Shown here: positions 46,261-56,023 of the stretch, piece by piece
Layout of the letters: every line of letters starts with the position of its first letter
Numbering within the stretch: the first letter of the stretch is position 1
Program-made: the position numbers and the translations under genes
Assembly: GCA_018650465.1 (NCBI GenBank)
Contig: JABIFY010000074.1
Location: forward strand, 1 to 64,000
Reading direction: 5' to 3'
Length of the DNA: 64,000 nt
From: Alphaproteobacteria bacterium
GTDB taxonomy: Bacteria; Pseudomonadota; Alphaproteobacteria; UBA2966
The notes under the pieces: generated by a model
The model's database searches: none
What the model was told of the DNA's origin: nothing
What the model saw: the letters and a program-made list of their open reading frames with translations, nothing else

Positions 46261-46626
46261 TTATCCGGCTTTGTCGAGAGCAGCTTGTGCCTGTCCGACA
46301 AGGTCCTTGAAGGCCTCAGGTTCGCGTACGGCGAGATCGGCCATGACTTTACGGTCAAGTTCGATGCCTGCGAGGTTGAGGCCGTTGATAAATCGACCGT
46401 AGTTCAAGCCATGCTCGCGGGTCGCGGCGTTGATGCGCGCGATCCACAAAGAGCGGAAGCTGCGTTTCTTGGCCCGACGGTCGCGGTATGCGTACTGGAG
46501 GCCTTTTTCAACGCGTTCAATCGCTGCCGTGAAGATCGATTTATTACGACCACGATAGCCTTTTGCGCGTTTGAGTACTTTACGGTGGCGGGCGTGGGTT
46601 GTTACGCCGCGTTTAACACGTGCCAT
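46261..46626 (-). CDS. rplT: 50S ribosomal protein L20
   Basis: A 121-residue ribosomal protein with the family start [19 protein letters not shown] and the basic N-terminal extension, then the compact C-terminal domain ([18 protein letters not shown]). It binds 23S rRNA early in 50S assembly and autoregulates the infC-rpmI-rplT unit in other bacteria. A strong ribosome site GAGGAG precedes the ATG. rpmI lies 13 bases upstream. Confidence 0.98.
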   Translation of the reverse strand: MARVKRGVTTHARHRKVLKRAKGYRGRNKSIFTAAIERVEKGLQYAYRDRRAKKRSFRSLWIARINAATREHGLNYGRFINGLNLAGIELDRKVMADLAVREPEAFKDLVGQAQAALDKAG

Positions 46627-46639
46627 TGTTCAATCTCCT

Positions 46640-46837
46640 CTAGCCGTAGGGCAGCATTTTTTTGATGATCTTTGAATCCTGCGGCGACAAAATAGTTGTC
46701 CCACGCAAATTCCGGATCTGCTTGTTTGTGCGTTTAATCATGCCATGCTGTTTACCAGCCTGGTTCGCACGAACCTTACCTGAGGCAGTAAGACTGAAGC
46801 GCTTTTTGGCGCCACTCTTGGACTTCAATTTGGGCAT
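46640..46837 (-). CDS. rpmI: 50S ribosomal protein L35
   Basis: A 65-residue basic protein with the family sequence start [14 protein letters not shown] and later KHGMIKR-like and [17 protein letters not shown] parts. The frame is open further upstream but the ATG at 46837 with an AGAAAGGAAG ribosome site gives the canonical N-terminus. Unlike the usual order, infC is not directly upstream but about 1.7 kb away. Confidence 0.97.
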   Translation of the reverse strand: MPKLKSKSGAKKRFSLTASGKVRANQAGKQHGMIKRTNKQIRNLRGTTILSPQDSKIIKKMLPYG

Positions 46838-47124
46838 TTGCTTCCTTTCTGATAGAGGCAACGGATCAAGCAATTCTGTCCGATGCTTAAGTTCTGCCTG
46901 ACGATCCCTTATGGATTATCGGGCCGAAGCTTCTGAGGTGCCACGGCATGCCCTAACAGGCCGGACCACTCGCAAGAGCGGGGTTTATAACGGGGACTTG
47001 GGAGCTTTGCAAGCCCGAATGCCCGGTTTGTAAGGGATTCAAGCCAGAGCGACGTTCGCGAGAACCGAATCACCGGGATTCCCATCCAACAGCAGAGTAA
47101 TTTTAATGGTTCGCTCAGGCTTCC
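46838..47124. other. rpmI upstream region, no gene seen
   Basis: The sequence upstream of rpmI up to the arsR promoter contains no convincing reading frame. It must hold the rpmI promoter on the minus strand, since infC is displaced, but I could not assign -35 and -10 boxes with confidence. Confidence 0.4.
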
Positions 47125-47170
47125 TTGACATTTGATCAACATCCAACTACATATGAATAACTGTTCATAT
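47125..47170 (+). promoter_or_regulatory. arsR promoter and SmtB/ArsR-type operator
   Basis: A consensus-like promoter TTGACA (47125-47130), 17-base spacer and TACATA (47148-47153) overlaps the dyad ATATGAATAACTGTTCATAT (47151-47170). TGAA-N6-TTCA dyads of this kind are bound by metal-sensing ArsR/SmtB repressors. The overlap with the -10 box implies repression by blocking polymerase, released by metal. Confidence 0.8.
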
Positions 47171-47202
47171 TTACATACCTTACTTTTACCAAAGATAACA
47201 CA

Positions 47203-47520
47203 TTGACTGACACGATCACGCGAATAGACCTGAATGAAGGCCAAACTGAAACCCTGGCAGACATGCTGCATCTGATGGGGGAGCCTAACCGGTTACGCAT
47301 CCTGATGCTTTGCCTTGATCAGGAATGCGCCGTTGGGGACATCGCAACCGGACTGCAAATGACACCCTCATTAACCAGTCACCATTTGCGTTTGTTAAAA
47401 GCAGCCCGACTGGTGAAGGGGCGACGTCAGGGCAAACAGGTCTTTTATAGCGCTGCTGATGATCATGTGCGCCATGTCTTGCGAGACCTGATTGCCCATA
47501 TCAAGGAGGATTGGTCATGA
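47203..47520 (+). CDS. ArsR/SmtB family metal-responsive repressor
   Basis: A 105-residue winged-helix repressor. The helix-turn-helix is MTPSLTSHHLRLLKAARLV, and the wing GRRQGKQVFYS follows. An ECAVGDIA segment has a Cys in the alpha3-type position, and Asp/His near the C-terminal helix (DDHVRHVLRDLIAHI) resemble the alpha5 zinc site of SmtB/CzrA. The apparent start is TTG at 47203 without a good ribosome site. It is coupled with the efflux gene by an ATGA overlap and probably represses both. Confidence 0.88.
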   Translation: MTDTITRIDLNEGQTETLADMLHLMGEPNRLRILMLCLDQECAVGDIATGLQMTPSLTSHHLRLLKAARLVKGRRQGKQVFYSAADDHVRHVLRDLIAHIKEDWS

Positions 47521-48152
47521 GTGCGGGCTGCGGTCACCATGTCGACACATCAAATGTCACAAAATCTCTCAAGCGCGTTCTGTGGGCCGTCCTTGTAATC
47601 AATGCATCCATGTTTGTTGTTGAGATCAGCGCCGGTGTCTATGCCGGGTCCGTGTCCCTACTGGCGGACGCCGTTGATTTCCTCGGCGATTCTGCAAGCT
47701 ATGCCATCAGCCTCTTTGTCTTGTCGAAAAGTCTGCGCTGGAGATCGGGAGCAGCTTTGTTGAAAGGCTTGTCCATGGGGGCCTTCGGCTTGTGGATTCT
47801 GGGGACTGTCATCTATAACGCCATCAACACGGGCACACCTGTCGCCAGCGTCATGGGATCGGTTGGCCTGATGGCTATGTTGGCCAACCTTGTAGCGGCG
47901 TTCTTGCTTTATCAATACCGCGATGGCGATGCCAACATGCGCTCGGTCTGGCTTTGCACCCGCAATGATGTTTTGGGGAATATTGCTGTGGTCATCGCCG
48001 CCTCCGGCGTTTTTGCGACCGGCAGCCAATGGCCTGATCTGGCGGTCGCCCTGATCCTTGCATCGTTAGCCCTGCATGCGTCGGTGCAGGTTCTGAAACA
48101 AGCGCTTGGTGAACTAAAATCAACGAACACCGAGTCACCTCAAACTTCCTGA
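47517..48152 (+). CDS. Cation diffusion facilitator-type efflux transporter
   Basis: A 211-residue inner-membrane protein with about six helices. It starts with a potential metal-binding CGHHVD, then the CDF-type acidic motif LADAVDFLGD in helix two and RNDVLGN in helix five. The cytoplasmic C-terminal domain of larger CDF proteins is absent. It likely exports zinc, cobalt, cadmium or a similar metal by proton exchange. It overlaps arsR by four bases, with the ribosome site AAGGAGG inside arsR. Confidence 0.85.
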   Translation: MSAGCGHHVDTSNVTKSLKRVLWAVLVINASMFVVEISAGVYAGSVSLLADAVDFLGDSASYAISLFVLSKSLRWRSGAALLKGLSMGAFGLWILGTVIYNAINTGTPVASVMGSVGLMAMLANLVAAFLLYQYRDGDANMRSVWLCTRNDVLGNIAVVIAASGVFATGSQWPDLAVALILASLALHASVQVLKQALGELKSTNTESPQTS

Positions 48153-48307
48153 CTGAAGCCAGTTACAGCAAGGATAAATTTTGTCTAAAAATTTAGGCAA
48201 ATTGGAAGAGAAGTTTAGATAAATCCGAATCGATAGTTCGTGAAATTTGTAACGAATTCAATTATATAAATGGTAACTAACGATGAGTGTTATCAGGAGT
48301 AAACATC

Positions 48308-48478
48308 ATGTCCCCCAGTTCCATTGGTTCCTACGCCCAGGCCGCTGAAGCAACACCACCGCCCAAGCGCGATGAAGGTCAAAGCGTCAAAGATAAAGCC
48401 GCAGAAGAAGATAAGGCAGCTGGCTTGAAATCTGCCGCCGGAGAAGGTCGTGGCGGAAAAATTGATATCAACGCCTGA
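48308..48478 (+). CDS. Small hypothetical protein, Lys/Ala/Glu-rich
   Basis: A 56-residue polar, probably unstructured protein beginning MSPSSIGSYAQAAEA with repeated charged KDKAAEEDKA. The ATG has a good ribosome site (CAGGAG) and the gene ends 37 bases before a strong terminator, both supporting expression. No family recognised. Confidence 0.6.
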   Translation: MSPSSIGSYAQAAEATPPPKRDEGQSVKDKAAEEDKAAGLKSAAGEGRGGKIDINA

Positions 48479-48514
48479 TCAGGTTTTTGCAACTTCAATA
48501 AACCTTCAAACGTA

Positions 48515-48540
48515 AAACGCCGGGCAGAAGCCCGGCGTTT
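48515..48540. terminator. Bidirectional terminator between a small gene and infC
   Basis: AAACGCCGGGC, loop AGAA, GCCCGGCGTTT is a perfect 11-bp stem between two converging genes. On the minus strand it ends in TTTT. Confidence 0.85.
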
Positions 48541-48565
48541 CGCGTTTGGTTATTCGAGCTAATCT

Positions 48566-49102
48566 TTATCTCGGGCCCATCACCATGGTCATCATGCGGC
48601 CTTCCATCTTCGGAAACTGCTCGATCTTGGCAACTTCGTCGACATCGGCACGTACACGATTGAGCACATTCATGCCCAGTTCCTGGTGGGCCATTTCACG
48701 ACCACGAAACCGCAGCGTTACTTTGACCTTGTCACCTTCAGCAATGAACTTGAAGATCGATCGCATTTTAACGTCATAGTCATGTGTGTCGATATTCGGA
48801 CGCATCTTGATCTCTTTCAGATCGATGGTCTTTTGTTTCTTGCGGGCAACATTGGCTTTTTTCTGGGCTTCGTACTTAAACTTTCCATAGTCCAGAATCT
48901 TACAGACGGGTGGGTCGGCGTTGGGAGATACCTCAACCAGATCCAAGCCATGATCCGCTGCCATTTCGCGGGCAGCGACGACAGACATGACGCCTTCCAT
49001 TTCACCATCGGGTCCGACAAGACGAACCTCGGGGACTGTAATAAATTCATTAACGCGCGGGCCCTCTCGGGTCGGCGGCGCTGCAACGGGCCTTCTAACT
49101 AT
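48566..49102 (-). CDS. infC: Translation initiation factor IF-3, apparent ATA start
   Basis: A 178-residue IF-3 with the N-terminal domain ([19 protein letters not shown]), linker [17 protein letters not shown] and C-terminal domain ending [11 protein letters not shown]. No ATG, GTG or TTG occurs near the family N-terminus. An ATA codon at 49102 follows GGAG with eight bases spacing and gives [10 protein letters not shown], the expected IF-3 beginning. Rare start codons allow IF-3 to repress its own translation in other bacteria. The gene lies about 90 bases after thrS, as usual. Confidence 0.93.
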   Translation of the reverse strand: MVRRPVAAPPTREGPRVNEFITVPEVRLVGPDGEMEGVMSVVAAREMAADHGLDLVEVSPNADPPVCKILDYGKFKYEAQKKANVARKKQKTIDLKEIKMRPNIDTHDYDVKMRSIFKFIAEGDKVKVTLRFRGREMAHQELGMNVLNRVRADVDEVAKIEQFPKMEGRMMTMVMGPR

Positions 49103-49241
49103 GGACCATACTCCTTCAGTGTCCGTTTCGAAATATATGCATCCAGGCAATCTCTATTTTATTGCCCGGACATAGTTAAGTGTTCCTGTCTCGCCTGAAT
49201 GTCAAGCACTTGTCGCCAAACAAGCGCTTATCAAGTACGTA

Positions 49242-51161
49242 TCAGGTGCCTGGAATCCTGGATTCTTCCACCAGACTAGCAATCGCGTCGTCCAAATCAA
49301 GGATTTGTTGACCTTTTTCGCCCAAACGACGCACCGCGACTTTGCCGGATTCGACTTCTTGGCGGCCAACGGCAACGATGACCGGCACCTTGGCCAGCGA
49401 ATGTTCGCGGACCTTGAGATTGATCTTTTCGTTGCGCAAGTCGACATCGCCCCGCAAGCCGGCGGCTTTCATTTTGGCCTGAACCTCAAGAGCAAAATCA
49501 TCAGCATCACTGACGATGGCGCAGACAACAAACTGTTGCGGTGCAAGCCACAGCGGGAATTTACCGGCATATTCCTCGATCAGGATACCTGTAAAGCGTT
49601 CCAGTGAACCAAGGATCGCCCGGTGCAACATAACCGGTGTATGCTTTTGGCTGTCTTCTCCGATATAGGAGGCACCCAGTCGTTCGGGTAGCACAAAATC
49701 AGCCTGCAGGGTGCCGCATTGCCATTCACGCCCGATGGCGTCGGTCAGGACAAAATCAAGCTTCGGGCCATAAAAGGCACCGTCGCCGGGGTTGAGTTCG
49801 AACTCGTAACCTGCTGCAATAACTGCATCTTTCAGCGCACTCTCGGCCTGATCCCAAACCTCGTCTGTACCCGCCCGCACTTCAGGGCGATCTGAAAATT
49901 TGATAGCGACGTCCGTGAAACCAAAATCCTTGTAGACCGACATCAGCAGGTCGCAAAAGTCTTTCGTTTCGGAGGCGATCTGGTCTTCGCGGCAGAAAAT
50001 ATGGGCATCATCCTGAACAAAACCGCGCACTCGCATCAAACCGTGCAAGGCACCCGAAGGCTCGTAGCGATGACAGGAGCCAAATTCAGCCATGCGCAAA
50101 GGCAGATCGCGATAACTTTTCAAACCCTGGCGGAAGACCTGAACATGACAAGGACAGTTCATGGGTTTAAGGGCGTATACACGATCCTCGAATTCCGAGA
50201 TATACATGTGTTCGCGGTATTTTTCCCAGTGGCCAGATGCTTCCCACAACATGCGATCAACCAGCTGCGGTGTCTTGATTTCTACATAACCCGCAGTATC
50301 AAGCCGAAGACGCATATAGTTTTCCAGGCTGCGATACAGGGTCCAGCCTTTGGGGTGCCAGAAAGCCATCCCGGCGGCTTCTTCCTGAAAATGGAATAAA
50401 TCCATTTCCTTGCCCAGTTTGCGGTGATCGCGCTTTTCTGCTTCTTCAATGCGCAACAAATACGCATTCAGTTCCTTTTCACTGCGCCACGCAGTGCCAT
50501 AGACCCGCTGCAGCATCTCGTTATCCGATTTGCCGCGCCAGTACGCGCCTGCCAGCTTCATCAATTTGAAGGCGTGACCCAGTTTTTTTGTCGACGGCAG
50601 ATGTGGGCCCAGGCACAGGTCAGTGAAGTCGCCCTGGGTATAGACGGTAATCACTTCGTCTCCCGGCAGGTCAGAAATCAGTTCGGCCTTGTAATGTTCG
50701 CCGATGCCCTTGAAATAGTCGATGGCCTTGCTGCGTTCCCAGACATCACGCTCGAGCTTTTCATCGCGATTGACGATCTCGTGCATGCGCTTTTCCATGG
50801 CGTCCAGATCGTCTGGCGTGAACGGTTCAGCACGGGAAAAATCGTAATAGAAGCCATTTTCGATGGACGGGCCGATTGTCACCTGGATGTCAGGCCACAA
50901 TTCCTTGGCAGCTTCGGCCAGGATATGCGCGGCGTCATGGCGCAACAAATTCAGAACCGTTTCGTCATCATCTTTCAGGGTCACAATGGCCACGGCAGCA
51001 TCGGTCTCGATGGGCCGATGCAGGTCCCAAAGGTTTCCATCCACGCGCACGGCAAGGGCGGCCTTGGCCAACCCAGGTCCGATGTCAGCGGCTAAATCTG
51101 CACCTGAGGCTGCACCGTCAAATTCACGAACGCTGCCATCAGGAAGTGTCAGGGCAACCAT
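49242..51161 (-). CDS. thrS: Threonyl-tRNA synthetase
   Basis: A 639-residue class II synthetase of normal length. It has an N-terminal TGS domain, the editing domain with [10 protein letters not shown] (zinc-like His pair) and [15 protein letters not shown], the catalytic core with [10 protein letters not shown] and [17 protein letters not shown], and the anticodon-binding C-terminus. It attaches threonine to tRNA. The first gene of the thrS-infC pair; the upstream gap contains its promoter, not resolved here. Confidence 0.97.
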   Translation of the reverse strand: MVALTLPDGSVREFDGAASGADLAADIGPGLAKAALAVRVDGNLWDLHRPIETDAAVAIVTLKDDDETVLNLLRHDAAHILAEAAKELWPDIQVTIGPSIENGFYYDFSRAEPFTPDDLDAMEKRMHEIVNRDEKLERDVWERSKAIDYFKGIGEHYKAELISDLPGDEVITVYTQGDFTDLCLGPHLPSTKKLGHAFKLMKLAGAYWRGKSDNEMLQRVYGTAWRSEKELNAYLLRIEEAEKRDHRKLGKEMDLFHFQEEAAGMAFWHPKGWTLYRSLENYMRLRLDTAGYVEIKTPQLVDRMLWEASGHWEKYREHMYISEFEDRVYALKPMNCPCHVQVFRQGLKSYRDLPLRMAEFGSCHRYEPSGALHGLMRVRGFVQDDAHIFCREDQIASETKDFCDLLMSVYKDFGFTDVAIKFSDRPEVRAGTDEVWDQAESALKDAVIAAGYEFELNPGDGAFYGPKLDFVLTDAIGREWQCGTLQADFVLPERLGASYIGEDSQKHTPVMLHRAILGSLERFTGILIEEYAGKFPLWLAPQQFVVCAIVSDADDFALEVQAKMKAAGLRGDVDLRNEKINLKVREHSLAKVPVIVAVGRQEVESGKVAVRRLGEKGQQILDLDDAIASLVEESRIPGT

Positions 51162-51488
51162 GCCAGTCCATATCCTTAAGAAGTTGAAAATGTGTCAGGG
51201 TGAAAAGCGCCCTGAAAGCCGGAAAACTATAGGGATTCGGGGGTCTGTCAAGCAAGCTAAGGCAATTCCGCCTCAAGCGGAAATGCTTCTGCATCAATTA
51301 TTGGTGCATGCCTTCAGTTTGATGTAGCGCAGCGTTTCCTTAAAACGCGGAAACGCGTTGGACCGGAAATACATTTAGTCTTTACACATTTATGCTAAAT
51401 TTGCGCATACTCGCTCAGGCTGTTTGCCCTCGGTTATATATCTCCACGTTGGCAGATAGAAAATATAAACCAGATCATGGGGTCGTTC
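51162..51488. other. Gap between divergent thrS and DUF898 gene
   Basis: About 330 bases without a gene. It holds the divergent promoters. I saw no leader hairpin of the thrS autoregulatory type that I could call, and no repeats. Confidence 0.4.
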
Positions 51489-52649
51489 ATGACGGACAGA
51501 CAAGATATATCGGGTTCATCGTCATCAGGTGCAGGCGATACCGTCCAGGGTGGCGCTGACTTTCAGGGCTTGTCCCGTGAGATCATCTGGCTGGTGATCA
51601 AGAACCTGCTGCTGACTATCGTCACGCTGGGCTTCTATCGCTTTTGGGCACGCACCAATGTGCGACGATATCTGTGGGAAAAGATGCATGTTTTTGGCTC
51701 GCCCCTGGAATATACCGGTACCGGCAAGGAACTTTTTCTCGGGTTCCTGATCGTTGCCTTCGGATTTTTCGTGCCGGTATTCGTGATCAACCTTTTGGTC
51801 TCCATGCTGGATAATTATGTGGTTGCTGCCATATGGGGTCTGTCGCTTCCGTTTTTGTTTTTCTATCTTATCGGCGTTGCCATCTATCGCGCCCGACGAT
51901 ACCGGCTGTCCCGCACACGCTGGCGCAGTATTCGCGCTGGTCAGACCGGAGGTGGCTGGACCTATGGTCTGTGGCACATATTGCTGAATGCCCTGATGAT
52001 TTTCTTTGCCCTGATCTTGCCCTACAAAAACATGAAGCTGTGGCGGATCAAAATGCAGAACACGCATTTGGGAAACAGGTTTTTTGTCTTTGACCAGGAC
52101 GGTGCGGCACGCCAAACACTGGTGACCCTGTATCTGTCCTATGTTGTGATCGCGTTGGTCGTGATCGTTGTTTACGCCCTGCCATTCATTGCTGTTGGCC
52201 TGACCCTTGGGGGGGAAGTTTTCACGGGCGCCTTGAGCCAGGCGGAAATCCAGACCCAGGTTGAGATGAAGCTTCAAACCAACTCTGGTATGCTGACAAT
52301 GTTTGCTTTGGTCTGGCCGATATCCTTGCTGGTTTTTGCCATCGGCATGGCCTGGTACAAATTGAAGGAAACCAGGTTTCTGGTGGGTTTGACGACTTTT
52401 GAAGACCTGAAACTCTCCTTCAATGCCACGTTGCTCTCCTTCTTCTGGCTGTATCTTGGCAATATGTTGATCCTGATTTTCACCCTTGGCATTGGCTTGC
52501 CCTTCACCCAGGTGCGCTACGCCCGTTTCCTGGCTCACCACACCGGCATCGACGGGGAACTGGATCTGGGCACGATCAGCCAAAGTGCCGACGATGACCT
52601 GACAAGTGGAGAGGGCCTGGCGGAGGCTTTTGATATGGGTGCTGTTTGA
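51489..52649 (+). CDS. DUF898/YjgN family membrane protein, first copy
   Basis: A 386-residue polytopic inner-membrane protein of the YjgN family. The segment TLGFYRFWARTNVRRYLW and YRARRYRLSRTRWRSIRAGQTG (key part RTRWRSIRAGQ) are typical. About eight to ten hydrophobic helices are seen. The start at 51489 aligns with the start of its paralog (MTEQ...) and has GGGG upstream; an ATG also occurs at 51477. Followed by a paralog and an M48 protease, a recurrent arrangement whose role is unknown. Confidence 0.8.
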   Translation: MTDRQDISGSSSSGAGDTVQGGADFQGLSREIIWLVIKNLLLTIVTLGFYRFWARTNVRRYLWEKMHVFGSPLEYTGTGKELFLGFLIVAFGFFVPVFVINLLVSMLDNYVVAAIWGLSLPFLFFYLIGVAIYRARRYRLSRTRWRSIRAGQTGGGWTYGLWHILLNALMIFFALILPYKNMKLWRIKMQNTHLGNRFFVFDQDGAARQTLVTLYLSYVVIALVVIVVYALPFIAVGLTLGGEVFTGALSQAEIQTQVEMKLQTNSGMLTMFALVWPISLLVFAIGMAWYKLKETRFLVGLTTFEDLKLSFNATLLSFFWLYLGNMLILIFTLGIGLPFTQVRYARFLAHHTGIDGELDLGTISQSADDDLTSGEGLAEAFDMGAV

Positions 52650-52760
52650 ATATTTGGGAATACCGGTAGAGCGATGGTAGCTGGAAATCAACGAAATACA
52701 ATTTTATAGTGATTCGAAATTATGTTTTTCTATTCTCTATAAAGTGCAACGTATTATCTA

Positions 52761-53951
52761 ATGACTGAGCAGCAAAACGATCCGGCGTCCGACGGTTCTG
52801 GTGTGAACACCATAAAGCATAAGGCCTTTGGCGATATTATTTTTCATGGTCGCGCCAGAGAGATCATCGGCCTGGTTTTCAGGAACTTCGTTCTGAACAT
52901 CTTCACAATTGGTTTTTATCGATTCTGGGCCAGGACCAAAGTGCGACGGTATCTGTGGGAAAACATGTACATCATGGGTTCGCCACTGGAATACACAGGT
53001 ACGGGCAGGGAATTATTCCTCGGATTCCTGATGATCATATTTGTCATCTTCCTGCCCTATGCCGTATTGAACGGATTCCTGGACGGCATGGGCTATCTTC
53101 AGGACACTTCAACATCATTCTGGATCAGCCTCGGAACCGGCGCTATTTTTGTCTATCTGATCGGCGTTGCCTCCTACCGCGCCAGGCGATATCGCCTGAC
53201 ACGAACCAGATGGCGCGGGATCAGAGCTGGTCAAACCGGCTCCAGTTGGAAATACGGTTTATGGTACATTTTATATACATATCTGACTGCAATACTGGGT
53301 TTGATAATGCCGTGGAAAAATATGCACCTGTGGCGCCTGAGGACAAAAAACACTTTTGTTGGTAACAGGTATTTTGTTTTTGATCCGGACAATCAGGCGA
53401 GGAAATGTCTGGTCGGGCTTTACAAAAATTTCACAGTATTTTGGTTGATTTTGACCACAAGTGTAACGGTGCCTGTTATCGCATTCTGGTATTTGTATCA
53501 AACGGCATCCAACAGATATCCTGGACTTACCAGTGAAGAAGCAGGCAGCATTGCAGGCAGCAATATTGGATCGATGTTCGATAAAGATGTCTATGGATAC
53601 ATTCTCCTGACCATATGGGTCATATTGCTTCTGGCGGCACCGGTCGCGTTGGCATGGTACAAACTTCATGAAACCAGGGCTTTGATGCAACTCACAACGT
53701 TTGAAGGCTTGCGACTTTCTTTTCGAGCCGGGCTCTTCAAATTTTTGGGCATGTATGTCGGAAATCTTGTCATCACAATTTGTACCCTGGGGTTTGGCAC
53801 AGCTTTTACCCAAGTAAGGTTTGCGCGTTTTGTTGGCAGACATACTGACATCAACGGCGAGCTTGATCTCGCCACGATAATGCAAAGCGATGATGATGAT
53901 ATATCCAATGGTGAAGGTCTCGCCGATGCCTTTGATATGGGTGCCGTCTAG
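52761..53951 (+). CDS. DUF898/YjgN family membrane protein, second copy
   Basis: A 396-residue paralog of the preceding gene with the same landmarks (TIGFYRFWARTKVRRYLW, RTRWRGIRAGQTG, C-terminal GEGLADAFDMGAV matching GEGLAEAFDMGAV in copy one). The pair clearly arose by tandem duplication. It ends 3 bases before the M48 protease gene, so the protease is translationally close-coupled. Confidence 0.82.
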   Translation: MTEQQNDPASDGSGVNTIKHKAFGDIIFHGRAREIIGLVFRNFVLNIFTIGFYRFWARTKVRRYLWENMYIMGSPLEYTGTGRELFLGFLMIIFVIFLPYAVLNGFLDGMGYLQDTSTSFWISLGTGAIFVYLIGVASYRARRYRLTRTRWRGIRAGQTGSSWKYGLWYILYTYLTAILGLIMPWKNMHLWRLRTKNTFVGNRYFVFDPDNQARKCLVGLYKNFTVFWLILTTSVTVPVIAFWYLYQTASNRYPGLTSEEAGSIAGSNIGSMFDKDVYGYILLTIWVILLLAAPVALAWYKLHETRALMQLTTFEGLRLSFRAGLFKFLGMYVGNLVITICTLGFGTAFTQVRFARFVGRHTDINGELDLATIMQSDDDDISNGEGLADAFDMGAV

Positions 53952-53954
53952 CTA

Positions 53955-55043
53955 ATGACCGACAATTCGATAACAGGGGTTTATCCAGCTGAATTTTTTG
54001 ACGGCTACTCGGCTTTGTCCAGGCAAGTCATGGTTCGTGTGGAACTTGAGAATTTACAGATTTCAGATTTGCAAACGGCTGAGCTTATCCAGCGGTGGCT
54101 TATTTCCGAAACACGCTGGATCAGCGGCAAAGGCCCTGCGGCACTCACAACCGCCAAGACCCCTGATGCCCGGCTTATCCTCAAGCGCCCGACACTTGCC
54201 AACAAGCTTCTGGATTTGAACCCTGATCTGAAGAAGCCGGTCAAATCTGCGAAATCGCAAAAGACCCACAAAATGGCGTGGGTGCTGGGTATTTGTGCGG
54301 TGGTGTTGATTGTCGGACTTTTGGCGATGGCACCTTTGCTGTCCGGGCCCTTGGCGAAGATGGCCACTGACGACTGGCGGCAAAGGATCGGCAAACAATC
54401 TTCTGCCCAGATCGAAGCCTTCCTTGGCAAGTCTTGTTCCGGTGATCAGGGTCAGGTTGCCTTTTCCGACCTGGCCCGACGCCTGGCATATCATTTGCCG
54501 GTTTCAGAGAAACTGAACGTCAAGGTTATCGACAACGACATGGTCAACGCCTTCGCCCTGTCCGGTGGCAATATTCGGTTCATTCGTGGCCTGATTGACG
54601 AAGCAAATGACCCGGATGAAATAGCCGGCGTTCTGGCCCATGAAATAGCCCATGTGGCCCTGCGCCATCCAGAAGAACTGGCCTTTCGCAATATGGGCTA
54701 CGACATCCTGCTTTCGACTTTTGCTGACAGCGGCGCGGTGACAGAGGTTGCAGCGTCAGCTGGCATCATGTTGGTCAATGCGGCCTATTCACGTGAAGCG
54801 GAATCAGCAGCTGATGCCCTGGCTTTCCAATTGTTGAAGGAGGCAAATATTTCGAGCACAGGTATGGCGAGTTTCTTTGCCCGTATCGAAAAGAAGGAAG
54901 GCACGTCTCCACGGTTTCTGAAATATTTCAATTCCCACCCGGCGACAGGCAAGCGTCGTGAGGCGGCAACTGCCCATGCCAGCGAAGGCTATGCGGCCTT
55001 GTCAGTCAAAAGCTGGCAAGCCCTGAAGGCAATCTGTGACTGA
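53955..55043 (+). CDS. M48 family metalloprotease with one N-terminal membrane segment
   Basis: A 362-residue protease. A cytoplasmic N-terminal part is followed by one transmembrane helix (AWVLGICAVVLIVGLLAMAPLL, key part AVVLIVGLLAM) and then a periplasmic M48 domain with the zinc motif HEIAH and the third-ligand region SREAESAADA. The final part contains FNSHPATGKRREAA, as in BepA/LoiP-like proteases. It likely acts in envelope quality control, together with the two YjgN-type membrane proteins upstream. Confidence 0.85.
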   Translation: MTDNSITGVYPAEFFDGYSALSRQVMVRVELENLQISDLQTAELIQRWLISETRWISGKGPAALTTAKTPDARLILKRPTLANKLLDLNPDLKKPVKSAKSQKTHKMAWVLGICAVVLIVGLLAMAPLLSGPLAKMATDDWRQRIGKQSSAQIEAFLGKSCSGDQGQVAFSDLARRLAYHLPVSEKLNVKVIDNDMVNAFALSGGNIRFIRGLIDEANDPDEIAGVLAHEIAHVALRHPEELAFRNMGYDILLSTFADSGAVTEVAASAGIMLVNAAYSREAESAADALAFQLLKEANISSTGMASFFARIEKKEGTSPRFLKYFNSHPATGKRREAATAHASEGYAALSVKSWQALKAICD

Positions 55044-55048
55044 AGCCG

Positions 55049-56023
55049 TCAAGGCTCCATCCTGGTGACTTTGATGCCCGTGAAGTGATCACCGCCACTG
55101 CCCAGTCCGGCCGTCTCGACAACATCCAGAAACGGAATACCTGAGGTCATCATGGCACTCAGGATCGTAACATCCGACCCCCGTTGGCCGCAAAGTTTGG
55201 GATCAGAATCGGTACTGAACAAGACAACGGTTTTACATCCCGTGGGCGCAATCAAGTGCATGGGGCCGGTATCGTTGCCAATGGCGACACGGGCGTGCCG
55301 GGCCAGTTCGGCTATGTCCGCCAGACTTGTTTTGCCGCAAAGATTACGCGCCAAAGGCACATCATGCGCGACCTCGGCACAAACGTCTGCTTCAGCCTCT
55401 GCGCCAATAATTACGGGCGCAGTGCCTTGCTTTGCCATGTGTCGGCCCAGTTCCCGATAGGCCACAGCGGGATAGCGTTTGCCGGGCCTGTGGTGCGCCC
55501 CTCCTGGCACCAGCAAGGCATAATCTTCCGGCAGGTCAAAGTGACTGACATCGGATGTCAAAAAAGAGACATCAGGTGCAGGCAGATCTTGGATCCCGGC
55601 CATATGAAGCTGTTCGGCCTGGCGTTCGATGGTGTGCATTTCGTCCCGAAAGGCATTGTCGTGGGGGTGTGAGCAACCCTCGGCAATGCCGGACCAGTCC
55701 GGTTTGGGCGCGCGCAACAGTTTGAAATACCAGGACGTGCGGGTCGAGGTTTGCAAATCATACACGCAGGTAAAATTCGAATTGTTCAAGCGCTGGCGCA
55801 GTTCCATCCAGGCGCCTGGCTGCCAAAGCTTGGGCTTGTGATCGATCCAGATATCATCAAACCACCCCCCCTGGCGCGCCATGTCCGCATAGGGTTCGGT
55901 CGTCAGTAAGGTAATATGGGCATCAGGATAAGCTTGACGGATGGCTTTGAATGGCCCGGTCGACAAGATGAAATCACCCAGCGCACCATGCTTGATGACC
56001 AGGACCCGGTCAGGTTTTGCCAT
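55049..56023 (-). CDS. Glycosyltransferase family 9 (heptosyltransferase-like)
   Basis: A 324-residue GT-B enzyme of the lipopolysaccharide heptosyltransferase family. VIKHGALGDFILSTGPFKAI at the N-terminus and IGNDTGPMHLIAPTG near the C-terminal nucleotide-sugar site are diagnostic. Expected to add heptose or a related sugar to the LPS core. The ATG at 56023 is chosen; the frame is open further but that part is a recent duplication. It follows the GT4 gene in the same operon. Confidence 0.88.
   Translation of the reverse strand: MAKPDRVLVIKHGALGDFILSTGPFKAIRQAYPDAHITLLTTEPYADMARQGGWFDDIWIDHKPKLWQPGAWMELRQRLNNSNFTCVYDLQTSTRTSWYFKLLRAPKPDWSGIAEGCSHPHDNAFRDEMHTIERQAEQLHMAGIQDLPAPDVSFLTSDVSHFDLPEDYALLVPGGAHHRPGKRYPAVAYRELGRHMAKQGTAPVIIGAEAEADVCAEVAHDVPLARNLCGKTSLADIAELARHARVAIGNDTGPMHLIAPTGCKTVVLFSTDSDPKLCGQRGSDVTILSAMMTSGIPFLDVVETAGLGSGGDHFTGIKVTRMEP

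Noticed and set aside
46838-47124. L20 leader pseudoknot ahead of rpmI
   Set aside because: I could not identify the conserved pairing pattern by eye, so it is not claimed.
51525-52691. Minus-strand frame of 388 codons opposite the first DUF898 gene
   Set aside because: Composition rich in Gln/His with no recognisable domain; the plus-strand DUF898 protein has matching paralog and membrane helices.
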